This document shows, one piece after another, positions 1 to 10,105 of a stretch of DNA of 64,000 nucleotides. How positions within the stretch are numbered: the stretch's first letter is position 1; each line of letters opens with the position of its first letter. This stretch comes from Volvariella volvacea V23 (lineage: Eukaryota > Basidiomycota > Agaricomycetes > Agaricales > Pluteaceae). The stretch lies in NCBI GenBank assembly GCA_000349905.1, contig KB722753.1, positions 291,199 through 355,198 of the forward strand, read 5' to 3'. The position numbers were made by a program, and so were the translations under genes. The notes under the pieces were generated by a model. The model ran no database searches. It was not told where the DNA came from and saw only the letters and a program-made list of their open reading frames with translations.

Positions 1-279
1 CGGGCTGTCTTTCCGTTTCCCATAAGCTTTGGAAGTAAATAGACACGCCACGTTATGATCGTCCCCAGGTAGGATCAAACACGTTCCCAATAGGTCAGCA
101 CCATGTTCCTTGCAATGGGCCTTGTATTGCTGGAACTGCGCGGGGTATTTCTGTCGGAACGTGAACGCGATTCCTGCACCCCATGACCCCAGTGTATTGC
201 ACGCGTGCACGAGAATTGATTCAGGCGGTGCACTGAACAGATCATTGCGGACGTGAGTGATTTGACTGCGAGTGCTCAT
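1..279 (-). CDS. POA1: POA1-like macrodomain protein, ADP-ribose 1''-phosphate phosphatase (5' part only)
   Basis: The reading frame starts at ATG 279 on the minus strand and stays open to the left edge, so the 3' end is missing. The N-terminus reads MSTRSQITHVRNDLFSAPPE and continues with VHACNTLGSWGAGIA, FRQKYPAQFQQYKAHC and CLFTSKAYGKRKDSP. These are the signature blocks of yeast Poa1-type macrodomains: the N in the ACNT segment, the glycine-rich GSWGAGIA loop that holds the ADP-ribose phosphates, and the LFTS-x-x-YG-x-x-KDSP block. Known members remove the phosphate from ADP-ribose 1''-phosphate, a by-product of tRNA splicing; some relatives cleave ADP-ribose from proteins. Substrate choice here is inferred from the closest family. 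No intron is seen in the visible 93 codons. Confidence 0.85.
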   Translation of the reverse strand, partial: MSTRSQITHVRNDLFSAPPESILVHACNTLGSWGAGIAFTFRQKYPAQFQQYKAHCKEHGADLLGTCLILPGDDHNVACLFTSKAYGKRKDSP

Positions 280-1280
280 ACTAGTAACGCGGTAAAGCCG
301 CAATTTAGGGGACCTAGAGCTGGCTCGGAGCATCTGGTTAATACTGGGGCGATTAAGCCGACCAATCAGAGTTGTCCGCTTGATCCCGCAACCTGCCCTG
401 AAGTGTACCATCCACATCTTATAAATACGGCCTTATCGCCGAAATGGACTCTTTGGAGTCTTGGTCCTGACCATTGCGTCGTGTCAGTTGTGAAAGCTCC
501 CCAATCAGGTACTTCTTCCTTCGTCCCAATACTTCCTTATCTCTATCTGTATTCACCTCGCTTTTTGCTTTGTTTCTGCAGGCGCCTGATTGTACCCGTG
601 GGATCGTCGCTCGGAGGCACACTGGAGATTCAAAGGGCCCGGATCGAGGTGGCGCAGCGCGATTCATTCAGAGTGAGATCCAAGGATCCGAAGAGCAACC
701 GGTTCAGTCTGGAAACCGAAGAGGATGTGCGTCATCCTACCCTAGGACGTGGTAGTCGGTTCTACACGTCAATTCGTTTGGTATGTGCTCTCATCGCGCC
801 TACCAGGGAATGTTGCCTTACCTTTGGGAAATTTGTGAACCAGTTATTGTGAACCTGTGCGTTGTGTACGCACGGAAGAGTTTAGTTCTTTGTTCCTGAT
901 GGTTTCGAGAGATACCGCTGGCATGCGTTTGTTGCCATGGTTGGATGGAATCACTGGATGCCTGTTCTGTTATGGTGGGATGGGTGGGCTGCGTACCATG
1001 TTGTGGTTCGTGGTCAGGCTGCTGTAAGCGCCATGTAGGACATGCCACTGTATAGTGGCATCTCTGGTATAGGTCGAAAGGCCTTGCCTTTTGCTTCAAA
1101 TCAATTACCCCATGTTTACGCCTCCAGCTTGTCCTGAACAGGCTGGCTGCTATCTATTCTTAAGTTATGTAGGTAGTAGGAAATGCACAGCGTTTCGGCA
1201 TTACTCTTTTGTGTGAAGAAAGCTTGATACAGATCTCCAACAGCGGGTGTGCATGTGTTAACTAATAAATTAACATCTAT
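280..1280. other. intergenic, POA1 to TRP4; open frame without support
   Basis: A plus-strand frame is open from about 253 to 852, but it begins at GTG, has no recognisable domain, overlaps the 5' end of the minus-strand macrodomain gene and contains a CTGCAG acceptor-like site near 580. I could not build a convincing gene here. The rest, up to the TRP4 stop codon, shows nothing recognisable and probably includes the TRP4 3' untranslated region. Confidence 0.4.
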
Positions 1281-2502
1281 CTATTGACGTGCCTCCTTTG
1301 CTGCGATATCCGCCGCCGCCTGCCTTCCCGCCTCACGGAACTGTTCAAGCGCCGCCCACGCCCGCCCAGAAACAATGCTCTCCAACGCAAGCTTCGTCCC
1401 GTGCTTGTAATCCTCCGCAATCCCAGCAACGACCAACAACGCCGACGCGTTCATCAACACAAAGTGCAGCACGGGCGTCAGCTCCTCCGGTATCTTATCC
1501 CCCGACCCAAGCAACCGCTTGAACGTCTCCGCATTCTCGGCGGGCGTCCCGCCCGCGACGGCCGTGAGGGGATGCGTCGGGAGCCCAAACACGTCCGGGT
1601 GGAGACTCGTCTCTGTGATCTTGCCGTCGCGCAGCTCCCAGCCCCAGGTGTAGCCCGCACAGCTAATCTCGTCGAGCCGCTCGTGGCCACAGACGACAAG
1701 CGCGCGCTCGACGCCGCCCTCGCGGAGGGAGTGTGCGAACGTGGCGCCGATCTGGGGCTCCGCGACGCCGAGGACCATGCCGCGCGGGCGGGCGGGGTTG
1801 ATGAGCGGGCCGAGGACGTTGAACATGGTGCGGAAGGGGAGGGACTTGCGGTAGGGCGCGATGAACGCGAGCGAGGGGTGGTAGTGCGGCGCGAGGATGA
1901 AGGTGAAGGGGACGCGGGGGATGGGCATCGGTGTGCCCGGCGTGGGGGCGGTGAAGAGGCAGTCGAGGGACTGGAGGAGGTCGGCGGAGCCGGAGGAGGA
2001 GGTTGAGGCGCGGCTGCCGTGCTAAGGGGAGGGATGGGTTAGTTTATGGTGGGAGGGGACGGAAGGAGATAAGATCAGAGGGTGCCGATAACGTGGGGAG
2101 GGATGATCAAATGTCGAGATTGCTTGGCGCGCTTACTTTTATGACTCGAGCACCTGCACCAGCGGCAACGATTGCAGCAGTTGTGCTGACGTTGAAGAGG
2201 TTGTGGCCGTCACCGCCCGTTCCGACGATGTCGACTACAAAGTCGTTTTCGGTGTCTTGCACAGCGGCTTTTAGCGATCGTTCTCGAAGGACGGCCGCAG
2301 CTGCAGCCAGGGATTCTGGACGACGTTCGACACGATGGAGATGGAGAGCGGTGAGGAAGGCGCCGATCTGAGCGGGCAGGACAGCATTGGGGGTAAAGAG
2401 GTGGTTGAGGGCCAATTTGAGATCGTCTGGGCTAAAGTACTCTGGCGTCTCGACCAGCCTGTTAAGGAGCGGCTTGAAGGTGTCTGGTGTGTACTCGGAC
2501 AT
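1281..2502 (-). CDS. TRP4: anthranilate phosphoribosyltransferase
   Basis: This enzyme transfers the phosphoribosyl group from PRPP to anthranilate, the second committed step of tryptophan synthesis, in the cytosol. Two exons are read: 2502-2137 and 2021-1281, with a 115-bp intron opening with GTAAGC and closing with CTTAG. Exon 1 carries the PRPP-binding glycine loop GTGGDGHNLFNVST at about residues 91-104. The splice join gives KHGSRASTSSSGSAD, matching the family's KHGNR..SS.SGSAD substrate motif, which confirms the intron. Downstream, FRTMFNVLGPLINPARP and GLERALVV-like segments (here GVERALVVCGHERLDEIS) are classic. The protein is about 368 residues, normal for fungi. The start ATG at 2502 gives a standard N-terminus (MSEYTPDTFKPLLNRLVETP). 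It is a stand-alone enzyme and is not fused to other trp functions. Confidence 0.95.
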
Positions 2503-3353
2503 TTTGGGCTGATCTGACGCTGTGAGACGCGGGGTGGGTGGCAGTGGTGGTCACTGACAGCTTCTTGTGGCGTTGCCCAAGCTACAAGACGTGTCAGATT
2601 ATTATATGCACACAGTTAATCGGGAAGAATTACTTACTTGCGATACCACGGTCACATTATCGCCCTTCGGAGAGAGTCCGATAATCGAATATCCGAGTCG
2701 GTCTTGGTCCTGGTTCGAGACGAAAAGGGGAGCTAGACCTGATCAGCAGCGTTTCGAGCAGATGTCGTGTTGATTATCTGCCATGGAGAGCCGCGTGAAC
2801 TGGAGCCGTGCAGGCCCAAGAGCAGGGTTTGGGCTGAGATGGGACACTGTCAGACCAATGGGAGCACGCTAAATGGATGCCACCCAAACTGGGATATGTC
2901 GGGCATCGAAAAACAGCTCTTGTCATCGACGTCAACCAAGATGTACACAGGCGAAATCTTGTCGCCGGAGAGGCACAGACAACTACGGACAGGATATACA
3001 GGGTGGTGTTCGGTTCCTGCAACCCTGTGCAGCAAGGCGATGATGTCCAGCGAATTTAATGGCGACTGCAGAGCTGGATGGCCGGGGGGGTCGGCTGTTT
3101 TGGTGATGGGCATTGTGCCTCGCACACCAGACCGGAGATTTCTGCACCGGAGCCCTCATTTGGCATACACCAATTAGCCTTTACTTCTGCGTACCCCTCC
3201 GCTTGTTCTCTTCGATGCCTTAATTTCTTTATATTCCAGGCGTCCCTATGTGGTCGCCCTATTCCCAACTTGCCCATCTCCCTCGTGTTCAGCAGCCCAG
3301 CCACCACTTTGAGCGAAAGCGCCCGCAATGAGTGCAGTGTACGTCCTTTTCAC
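2503..3353. other. divergent intergenic between TRP4 and F-box gene
   Basis: This is the divergent promoter region for the minus-strand TRP4 and the plus-strand F-box gene. Short open frames on both strands lack ATG starts or recognisable domains. No repeat or RNA gene is evident. Confidence 0.5.
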
Positions 3354-4708
3354 ATGCAGCCAGCTCCACTGCTCACCCATGTGTGGCGCAGCTCCTTCCA
3401 TCCCCAGCTTCCGCCCTTCCCACCGCAACTCTACGCAGCCCACTCGTGCCGCTCGCAAAGCACCCGCCTCATCCGTCCGCTGCCCAAACGCCGCCTCCGC
3501 GCCTCGCCGGTCTACAAGCCCGTGCTCCCCATCGAGCTCTACGGATCTATCTTTGAGCAAATCTCAGATCGAGACGACCTCTGTCGTCTGGCGCTGACGT
3601 CACGGATCTGCCAACGCGAAGCGGAGCGGCTGCTCTACTCCTCCATCGCCCTCGACAAAGACCCCGCGCGACTCGAGCTATGGTCCCTCACCATCCTCGA
3701 AAACCCAGCCAAGGCCAGTCGCGTCCGCGCGCTGACCATCAATTTCGACATTTCGTTCCTCATCATCCCAGATATGGTTCTGCAAACCCTCGAGCTCCTT
3801 TCTCGTGCCCTACACTCTCTCCCAAACCTCAAGTCTCTCACTCTGCTCGGTCGCCAGATGGTCATGATGAACCCACTCTATTCGTGGATCCTAGACGGCT
3901 GCTCGTTCCGCCTGGAAAAGTTCCACAATGAGATCTTCCCCAGCCGGGCACTCGCAAACTTCCTAACGGAGCAGACAGACATCCAACAATGGACCCAGAC
4001 CGATTCGGATCTCGTAACGACCAATCACCCGACTTTTTCGTCGTCCTCGTCCGGGTCGGAGTGCCTGAAAAAGTTGAAGATGCTGCGCGGAAATACGCTG
4101 TTGCTGAACGGGCTCGTGGTCGTCCGACCGCGTTTGGAGCGAGTTTCATTGAGACTGCATAGTACCGGTCCAGGGGAAGGCTCGGAGGACGATGTGTTGA
4201 TCCAGTCTTTGTCCGCACTCGGTTCGTCCATCACCGCGCTCCACATAGACCGCACTATTTCTGGATCGAATTGCACACCCTCCACAAAGCTATTGTCGCT
4301 CCTCGCTCGGCACCTTCCAAATCTCGAAATCCTCATCTTTGGCCAGACGTCCCGGGGACCGTGGATTGGACTGACGCGGAAGGAATCTCAACCGCTGGAT
4401 TCTTACAAGGAGGTACTAGGGCAGTATCCCAAGCTTAAAGGTATGTTTCCAGCACTTGTAGTATGCGCTCTTTCTTATTCATATGGATAGGGTTTTGGCT
4501 CACCACGGGGAGCTTCTACGACGTCCTAGCCACCCAAACACAACTGCACTCGTTACTCTCGCACAACCCCAACCTCAAGTCCCTCGCCATAACGGGCCAA
4601 ATTTCCCGCTCGCTGTCGTTCAGTCAAACTTCAAGCGGTGTTGTCGTCCGTAGCCAGTTGGAGAATCCCGAGGATGCTCTCGAGCGACTTGAGCCGTGGT
4701 GGCGTTGA
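3354..4708 (+). CDS. F-box protein with LRR-like C-terminal region
   Basis: The segment PVLPIELYGSIFEQISDRDD, followed by LCRLALTSRICQREAERLLY, is a typical basidiomycete F-box: a short helix pair that binds Skp1 in SCF ubiquitin ligases. The rest (TLELLSRALHSLPNLKSLTL, LARHLPNLEILIFGQ, LLSHNPNLKSLAITG) shows irregular leucine-rich repeats that normally recruit a substrate. One intron, 4441-4490 (GTATGT to GGATAG), joins YPKLKG to FWLTTGSFYDVLATQ. The start is uncertain. ATG 3354 opens the F-box frame directly. Alternatively, ATG 3328 followed by a GTACGT donor at about 3339 could splice to near 3462 and give a shorter N-terminus. Substrate is unknown. Such genes are highly expanded in Agaricomycetes, so function cannot be transferred. 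Confidence 0.75.
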
Positions 4709-5060
4709 TCGTGGCCGCTTCGATCATATTCACGACTTTGTGCTCTTCATCTCAACTCAACTCGTTTTCGCTTTGTTTCGTTATGTATGATTTATCCTCC
4801 AAACCATGCAGAGGCTCTTTTCCAACCCATGTCGCGGTATTTCCTGTGGGCATTTGTCCTTGGTGTATATATAGCATGTATCCTTGATCGTTCTCGTTCT
4901 CCCGTTCGCCGCCAGTGGTTCTCAAGCTCGATCGATGTGTTTATAACAGTATAAATTCATACCAAGCGACGAGAGACATGTCGGACTCGAGGGGATGATC
5001 AACCGCAAAGTTGAAGTATACTATTCAGAATGATTGTATCTGTTATAATATTGCCCATCG
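4709..5060. other. intergenic downstream of F-box gene
   Basis: Probable 3' untranslated region and spacer. Nothing recognisable was found before the dispersed repeat that begins near 5061. Confidence 0.4.
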
Positions 5061-5320
5061 CTTGGCGGTTCAACGGTTGTAAAATAACCGCCGTTGACAA
5101 TCCCGCCGAGTCTCTTCGACGTTGACACGTGCGCTCAACCCCTCTCCAACAATAGGGTTCTGACGGTACGACGTCCGTCGAGGACGCGCAAGCCATGGCG
5201 CTCGTCGTCTACGCATACACCATGGCCAGCCTGAGTCTGAGTCTGGAACGCGAAAGTCTGCATAGTCATCACGATATCCAGAGGCAACGTTTGGCTGATA
5301 TAGTAATCTGGTCACTGGAG
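5061..5320 (+). repeat. dispersed repeat, copy A (partner at 34.2 kb)
   Basis: This stretch resembles 34178-34397 in the same orientation. Shared landmarks, in order, are GTTCAACG, a CGCCGTTGACAATCCCGCCGAGTCTC-like block, CGTCTGTCGAGGACGCGCAAGCCA (CGTC-CGTCG here), AGTCATCAC, TTTGGCTGAT and the terminal AATCTGGTCACTGGAG. Identity is clearly partial, with small indels. Neither copy holds a convincing open gene. Both copies give a related minus-strand peptide (ACASSTDV..., CRRRGDSAG-like), so the unit may derive from an old coding or transposon sequence. The family of origin is unknown. Confidence 0.7.
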
Positions 5321-5517
5321 TCCCTCTCATCCATCGCACCCGCCATATTTGTTGTTCCTCAGTACCTAGTTGATGTGTCGTGTATTGTATCAAAATCATC
5401 AGGCATGCGATGGTGCATCACGATCTATACATTTGATAGTTCCTTCTTCGAGCATTTGCCGGATCAATGGCCCTAACCCCTATAAACATAATAAATCAGC
5501 TTACGCCCAACTAAAAA

Positions 5518-6058
5518 TCATGCACGTACTCTGCATAATCTCTCCAACCTTTCCTCTGCCGCCCTCATGTCGGAAATTATATCACCACCAATTGAGTCCA
5601 CAGATGACCTTGAGCCCTCACCAGAGCTCCTTGGGACTGACCTTTCCATCACGTATTTCTCGAGGTCAACCTCCAAGCTCCGATACATCCTCTTCTTGAC
5701 CTTTTTCTCAAACTTTGAGCTGTCGGGTTGATCTCGACTACCTACTGATAGACATTCGGAGGGGAAGACCCACGGAAGAACTACCAGCCCTTTGGATGCC
5801 CTCATAAAGAAGTGGTGTCTCGCATTCAGGCCAACTTTACAGTTGAATGACTGCATATAACGTGAGCACCCATGGCATGGAGGCCTTGAGACTCCGATGT
5901 AATGGTGGGCGTCCTGGTTTACCGAATGAAGGTAGCAGACAAGCGCGCATATACCGTGGACATTCGTGTCAAGCGAATACGCATCAGCGTTACCCTCCGA
6001 TTCAAATTCATCTGCATTGTATTTTTTCCTGACGAATCGATGCGTCGAGTCCAGCACT
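5518..6058 (-). pseudogene. truncated OTT_1508-like deaminase-family gene remnant
   Basis: An open frame of about 180 codons begins at a TAG acceptor-like site (exon start near 6058) and ends at the stop at 5518. It contains NVHGICALVCYLHS, YIGVSRPPCHGCSRYMQSFN and RHHFFMRASKGLVVLPWVFP. The VSRPPCHGC block matches the zinc-binding PCxxC half of the cytidine-deaminase-like fold. The first half looks like the usual VHAE/VHCE-x-AL block, but the catalytic glutamate position reads HGI. In fungi this arrangement fits the OTT_1508-like deaminase family, which normally has a long N-terminal region; here no upstream exon is visible before the sedolisin gene. It could also be the last exon of a living gene, but missing 5' parts and the lost Glu argue for a remnant. 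A second decayed copy lies at 29.2-29.9 kb. Confidence 0.55.
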
Positions 6059-6305
6059 CTATTCTTGCTTTCCGTAGTGGGAGGCCTTCACAGGGAAACT
6101 TAACATCTATCTTATATCCTCACCACAACACTTGTATGCGCCATACACGCCCGCTCTCACCGTGAGTATCAGACCTCACTAGGGCCGCAAATACTTTCAC
6201 GTACAATCTATACATCTCGGTTTACAACATCTGTACCCACCGCGAGGTGAGGGTTTTGTTAACTGTGCTCTTTCCTCAAGCTTCTTCATTGCCAGCACCA
6301 GACAT

Positions 6306-9300
6306 TTACGGTAGACCCAAGAAGAGAGGCAACAACTTCTGGAAGTTGGGTGTGCCAACACCTATGGTTTACGTGTTAACGAATGGCACCAGATAAGGGA
6401 GAGAACAGGGAGGAAACTAACCGGTGACGGGATCCCACCCTGACGCTCTATTCATAGGGGAAGCCATCAGTCACTAGATAATGCAACTGCACCCGGAATG
6501 AAACGCAGAACACTCACGATAAGAAGCCCGGGGTACCTATACCACGAGGTGGTATTAGCATCATCTCGACAAAAAAGCGCGACTTAAAACACAACTCACC
6601 GCACCCTTGGTTGCCACCTACTGTAATATCGTTGAAGGCTTGCGCGAACTGAGTCGAGTAAATCTAACCGAGGATAATTATGCGCTTTAAGCGCATCATT
6701 ACGCCTGTCCAAGAACGAAGATACGTACAGCAGGATTCAAGAACCCAAGCGGACCTTTCCCGGCCGCTGTCCTGGCATCATTAATGAGCGTGATCATCGA
6801 GGCAACAACTGGGGCCGATGCTGATGTCCCGAATACGAGTGCGAATTCTCCGTCTATGCCTATTGATCGTTAGTGCCGTTTAGTCGATTTCATTTCGGTG
6901 CCCTGAGCCGTCGAACGGAAGGGTGCCAGTGAGGATTAGCTTACCGATGACGTAGTTTGCACTGTGAAGGGAAGAGCCATCAGATGACGATTCCCTGCGC
7001 CGGATGCCAAACTTACCCGTTTGCCGAGAGATCAGGAAATGCACGAGCCTATAAACCTCATAAGACAATTTCAACGCCCAAAGACTGATAATCAACCCAC
7101 ATTTCCACTGTTGTTGAATTGTCCGTTAGTGTATGGTGGAGGATGATTCTTGAGGAAGCTGTTCACAGCCTCACTCTGATACGATGGCATTCTATTATTT
7201 CAGAAACACCAGAGAGTTAAGTGACGCTAATTATAGGACTTAACAGAAAACGAAACTCCACGTACGTGAAGATATTGGAAAAGCCTCCACCTGAGAAGAT
7301 AACCTGTTCACAGGCGCCTTCTGGGTCATTTACTGTAGAGCCTGGGTTCACTTGTGTTGCCCCAACGACAGTCACATAGGGGCAAGTGACCTATAATCAG
7401 GAGTGTACGTGTTTTCGGCATCGGTGGGATAGTAGAAGTGACGCCGAAGATTGGATGTATGAATGTTGAGACTTTCCTTTCATCTGGTTGTGGTCATCAG
7501 AAAACAAACTTACGGGAAAGCCGGGGTTGAAGACTGCTCCGTTGTCAACGGGTTGTTCTGGTGAAAGGGTTCGGTGTTAGATATGAGCCGACACAACGTT
7601 CTAAGGTGGGGAATAAAGGGACTGACTATTGTTGTCTAGGCATACTCCACCAAAACCAGCAACGCCGTCATCACCACTGCTATACAAAATTGAAGAGCCC
7701 ATTAATCCCAACTATACACCATTGAGGTCAGGTTAGTTCTAAAATAGGATAGGATGCGATGTGCTTGCCTTGGCATACTCGGCGCATTGGCGGTTAGCGA
7801 ATTTGGGTGTTACAGTTGATTCATCTTGTCCATAAGAAATGGAAACGACATTTGGGACTTTAAGAATTCCACAATCTTCCGGTCCCTTAAAGCCACCTGG
7901 TAATGGATCGGGATAAATTCCATCCTGTGGGTGTTGGAATTAGGTTCGTTGGAAGGGAACTGATTCAGAGCGTCGCCATTACCTGTTCGGGGTCGTCTCC
8001 CCCTTCAAATGTGCAGAAAGAAGCGTCTACCGCGTCGAGCCAGTTGTCAAAACCGGCGCCTATGAGATTTTGAAATCAGTACTCGCTATAGAATTGAAGA
8101 AGAGATTACCTTCGACAAGGTCACCAACTTGCAATAACGTAATTTGTTGGGGAGCGGTCAGACCCATGGCATATTCTAAATCAAGGTCGCTTTCTCCATT
8201 GAAATTGAAGCTTTGATTCGTGGTTTGCACCACGGCTAGAGCATCTGTCAGATCATGTAGCACGATGCCTTGAGCTGCAGATGCTGACCTCCATCAATGA
8301 GAACAGTTTTCGGTCGCACGCCCACGAGACTGGGAGTGAAGTTTCTGTGGAAGATGAATGAGCGAAAGTGCTCCAGTGGCACACTAATGGAGCATACTTG
8401 AAGAATAGATCTAAGTCGCTGCCTAAGAACGCTTGCGGTGTAAACTCAACTAATGCTCTTCGTCAGCTCCGATATTCCTACATACTCAATTAGCTGCACT
8501 TACCAACTCCAAACGTGTTGCGATCAGGTACCTGTGGCGTATAATTGATATTGTACAGCGCACGAAGGCAATCAAGAGTTATGAATTTATCGCAATTCTG
8601 CAAATTCGGGGTGATGGTGGCGGCGAGCTTATGCGGAGACTTTTTGGGGCCGTTCTTCAGAGCTGGGTTTCCGAGACCTCCAGCCCGCTTCACCATGTTG
8701 GGCTTGTGGTTGAAATGCACAGTGGGCTTGATGATATCGATATGTTCTTGGATGTGAGCTGGTACGGAATACGAGTGGCATCCTGCAAGAACAGGTTTAG
8801 GATATCATATATGCGCAACGAATGGGGTCCAATTTCGGAGGATTTACCATACTGCTCAGCTCCAGTCTCCGGGTGGTGGTAGACGTGATATTCGGTCTTC
8901 AAGAGTCTCTCTACCTCAGCAACAGTTGCATTGATTTGAATCCAGCCTTTGTTCACGGACAGTTTGATCCTTTCTCTCGCAAAACTAGAGTCTTCTAGCC
9001 ATTGTTTCACAGCATCGACAGTCTGGTCCGAAGGCGCAAAGGTGTCCACAATGTGGCCAGGCGTGTAGTGTTTGCCATAGGCAGGAGAGTCTGGATGCGA
9101 TACCGACATCAGCATCTCCTCCAGTTGGTGCAGGTTGCGTTGCGTCAGGCCGATGTGCAAAGGCAAAACCTTGTCTGCTTCTAGTCGTCGGTGTACTACC
9201 CAGTCAACTGGGGTTGCAGCCCTCTTTTCGTGCACTACATGGTGCGATGTAGGCACTGCACAGGCTATGCTGGCCAGTAGGGGGACGAGCAAGAAGAGCG

Positions 9301-9307
9301 AGCGCAT
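6306..9307 (-). CDS. secreted sedolisin (S53 serine-carboxyl protease, tripeptidyl-peptidase-like)
   Basis: The start ATG at 9307 opens a signal peptide (MRSLFLLVPLLASIACAVP) followed by a pro-kumamolisin propeptide (HIGLTQRNLHQLEEMLMSVS, SPAYGKHYTPGHIVDTFAP). The gene continues through about 16 short exons; I followed the frame across every join and found no break. Catalytic Glu and Asp lie in FNGESDLDLEYAMGL, the oxyanion Asp region is SSGDDGVAGFGG, and the catalytic Ser is in FGTSASAPVVASM. The calcium site is formed by FNDITVGGNQGC and GWDPVTGVGTPNF near the C-terminus. Members cleave peptides at acidic pH outside the cell and often release tripeptides. One intron (7712-7768) uses a GC donor (AAG/GCAAGC). 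Stop at 6306. Confidence 0.93.
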
Positions 9308-10105
9308 AGAACGACAGTTTTGGGTGATGAAGATGAGCCATCGATCTCCCCGCATTATAAGGCCATATCCTGTCGGTTTGGCTAGACAGTATGAGAAGAT
9401 ATTGCAATGGATTTGTGGCACCTAACAGGTCGGCCATATGCACCAAACTTCTGTGCTCAAGTGTAGGGCCCACAAAAGCATGAGATGAGAACTGTTACAA
9501 CCTGAAAGAAGGATTTGAGTAATCCCAAGTATGTCAAACCGTGGATTACGACAGACCTTTTCAGCGAAGATAAGCAGAGTCGTATTGCATAGCAACTTCA
9601 AGTCGAAAGAAGCGCCCGACGCCATTGGACAATATGGTTCCAATATTACGCGCGCTAGGTAAACTGGGAGCTGGTTTCTGATAAGCTTGACAACCGGGAA
9701 GTACTCATCAGCAGTTAAATTTGGCGCGCATGAGAATAGCTCATGAAATCATGAGGCGGCGTACAGAATGCCACGGAGTTCAAGTGCAAGTTGCGTTTGT
9801 TTAGTTGGTAAAGTCCGTGTCGATCCGCTCGCCAATCAACACGTAGTGAAATGTTAACACACTATCATTAATTCTGCAGGTTCTTGGAGGTATCATACTC
9901 CGAGGATCTTGGCCCAGCGAACGACCGCAAACTCTGATGCGCCATTCTATTTCCTTTTCCCTATTTTCCAGATATTATGGCTTCGACCTTTCATCGACTA
10001 CCTGCGGCTTGGATTATATCGGGACCCTGTGCTGGGACGACTCAGTTGCGAAAAGAAAGAGTGTTTAGTTTTGGAGGTATCAAGCATTCCGATCTATAGA
10101 AATGT
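9308..10105. other. intergenic between sedolisin and HIS1
   Basis: This is the promoter side of the sedolisin gene and the 3' side of HIS1, both minus strand. Short open frames occur on both strands without recognisable domains. Confidence 0.45.

Noticed and set aside
253..852. Open plus-strand frame of 199 codons near the left edge
   Set aside because: It begins at GTG, overlaps the macrodomain gene start and has no recognisable domain or splice pattern.
2567..3328. Several short frames between TRP4 and the F-box gene
   Set aside because: They start at non-ATG codons or overlap each other on both strands, as expected of a divergent promoter.
7763..7770. Possible broken splice site in the sedolisin gene
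   Set aside because: The GC donor has a full consensus and the frame continues correctly, so the gene was kept as intact rather than called a pseudogene.
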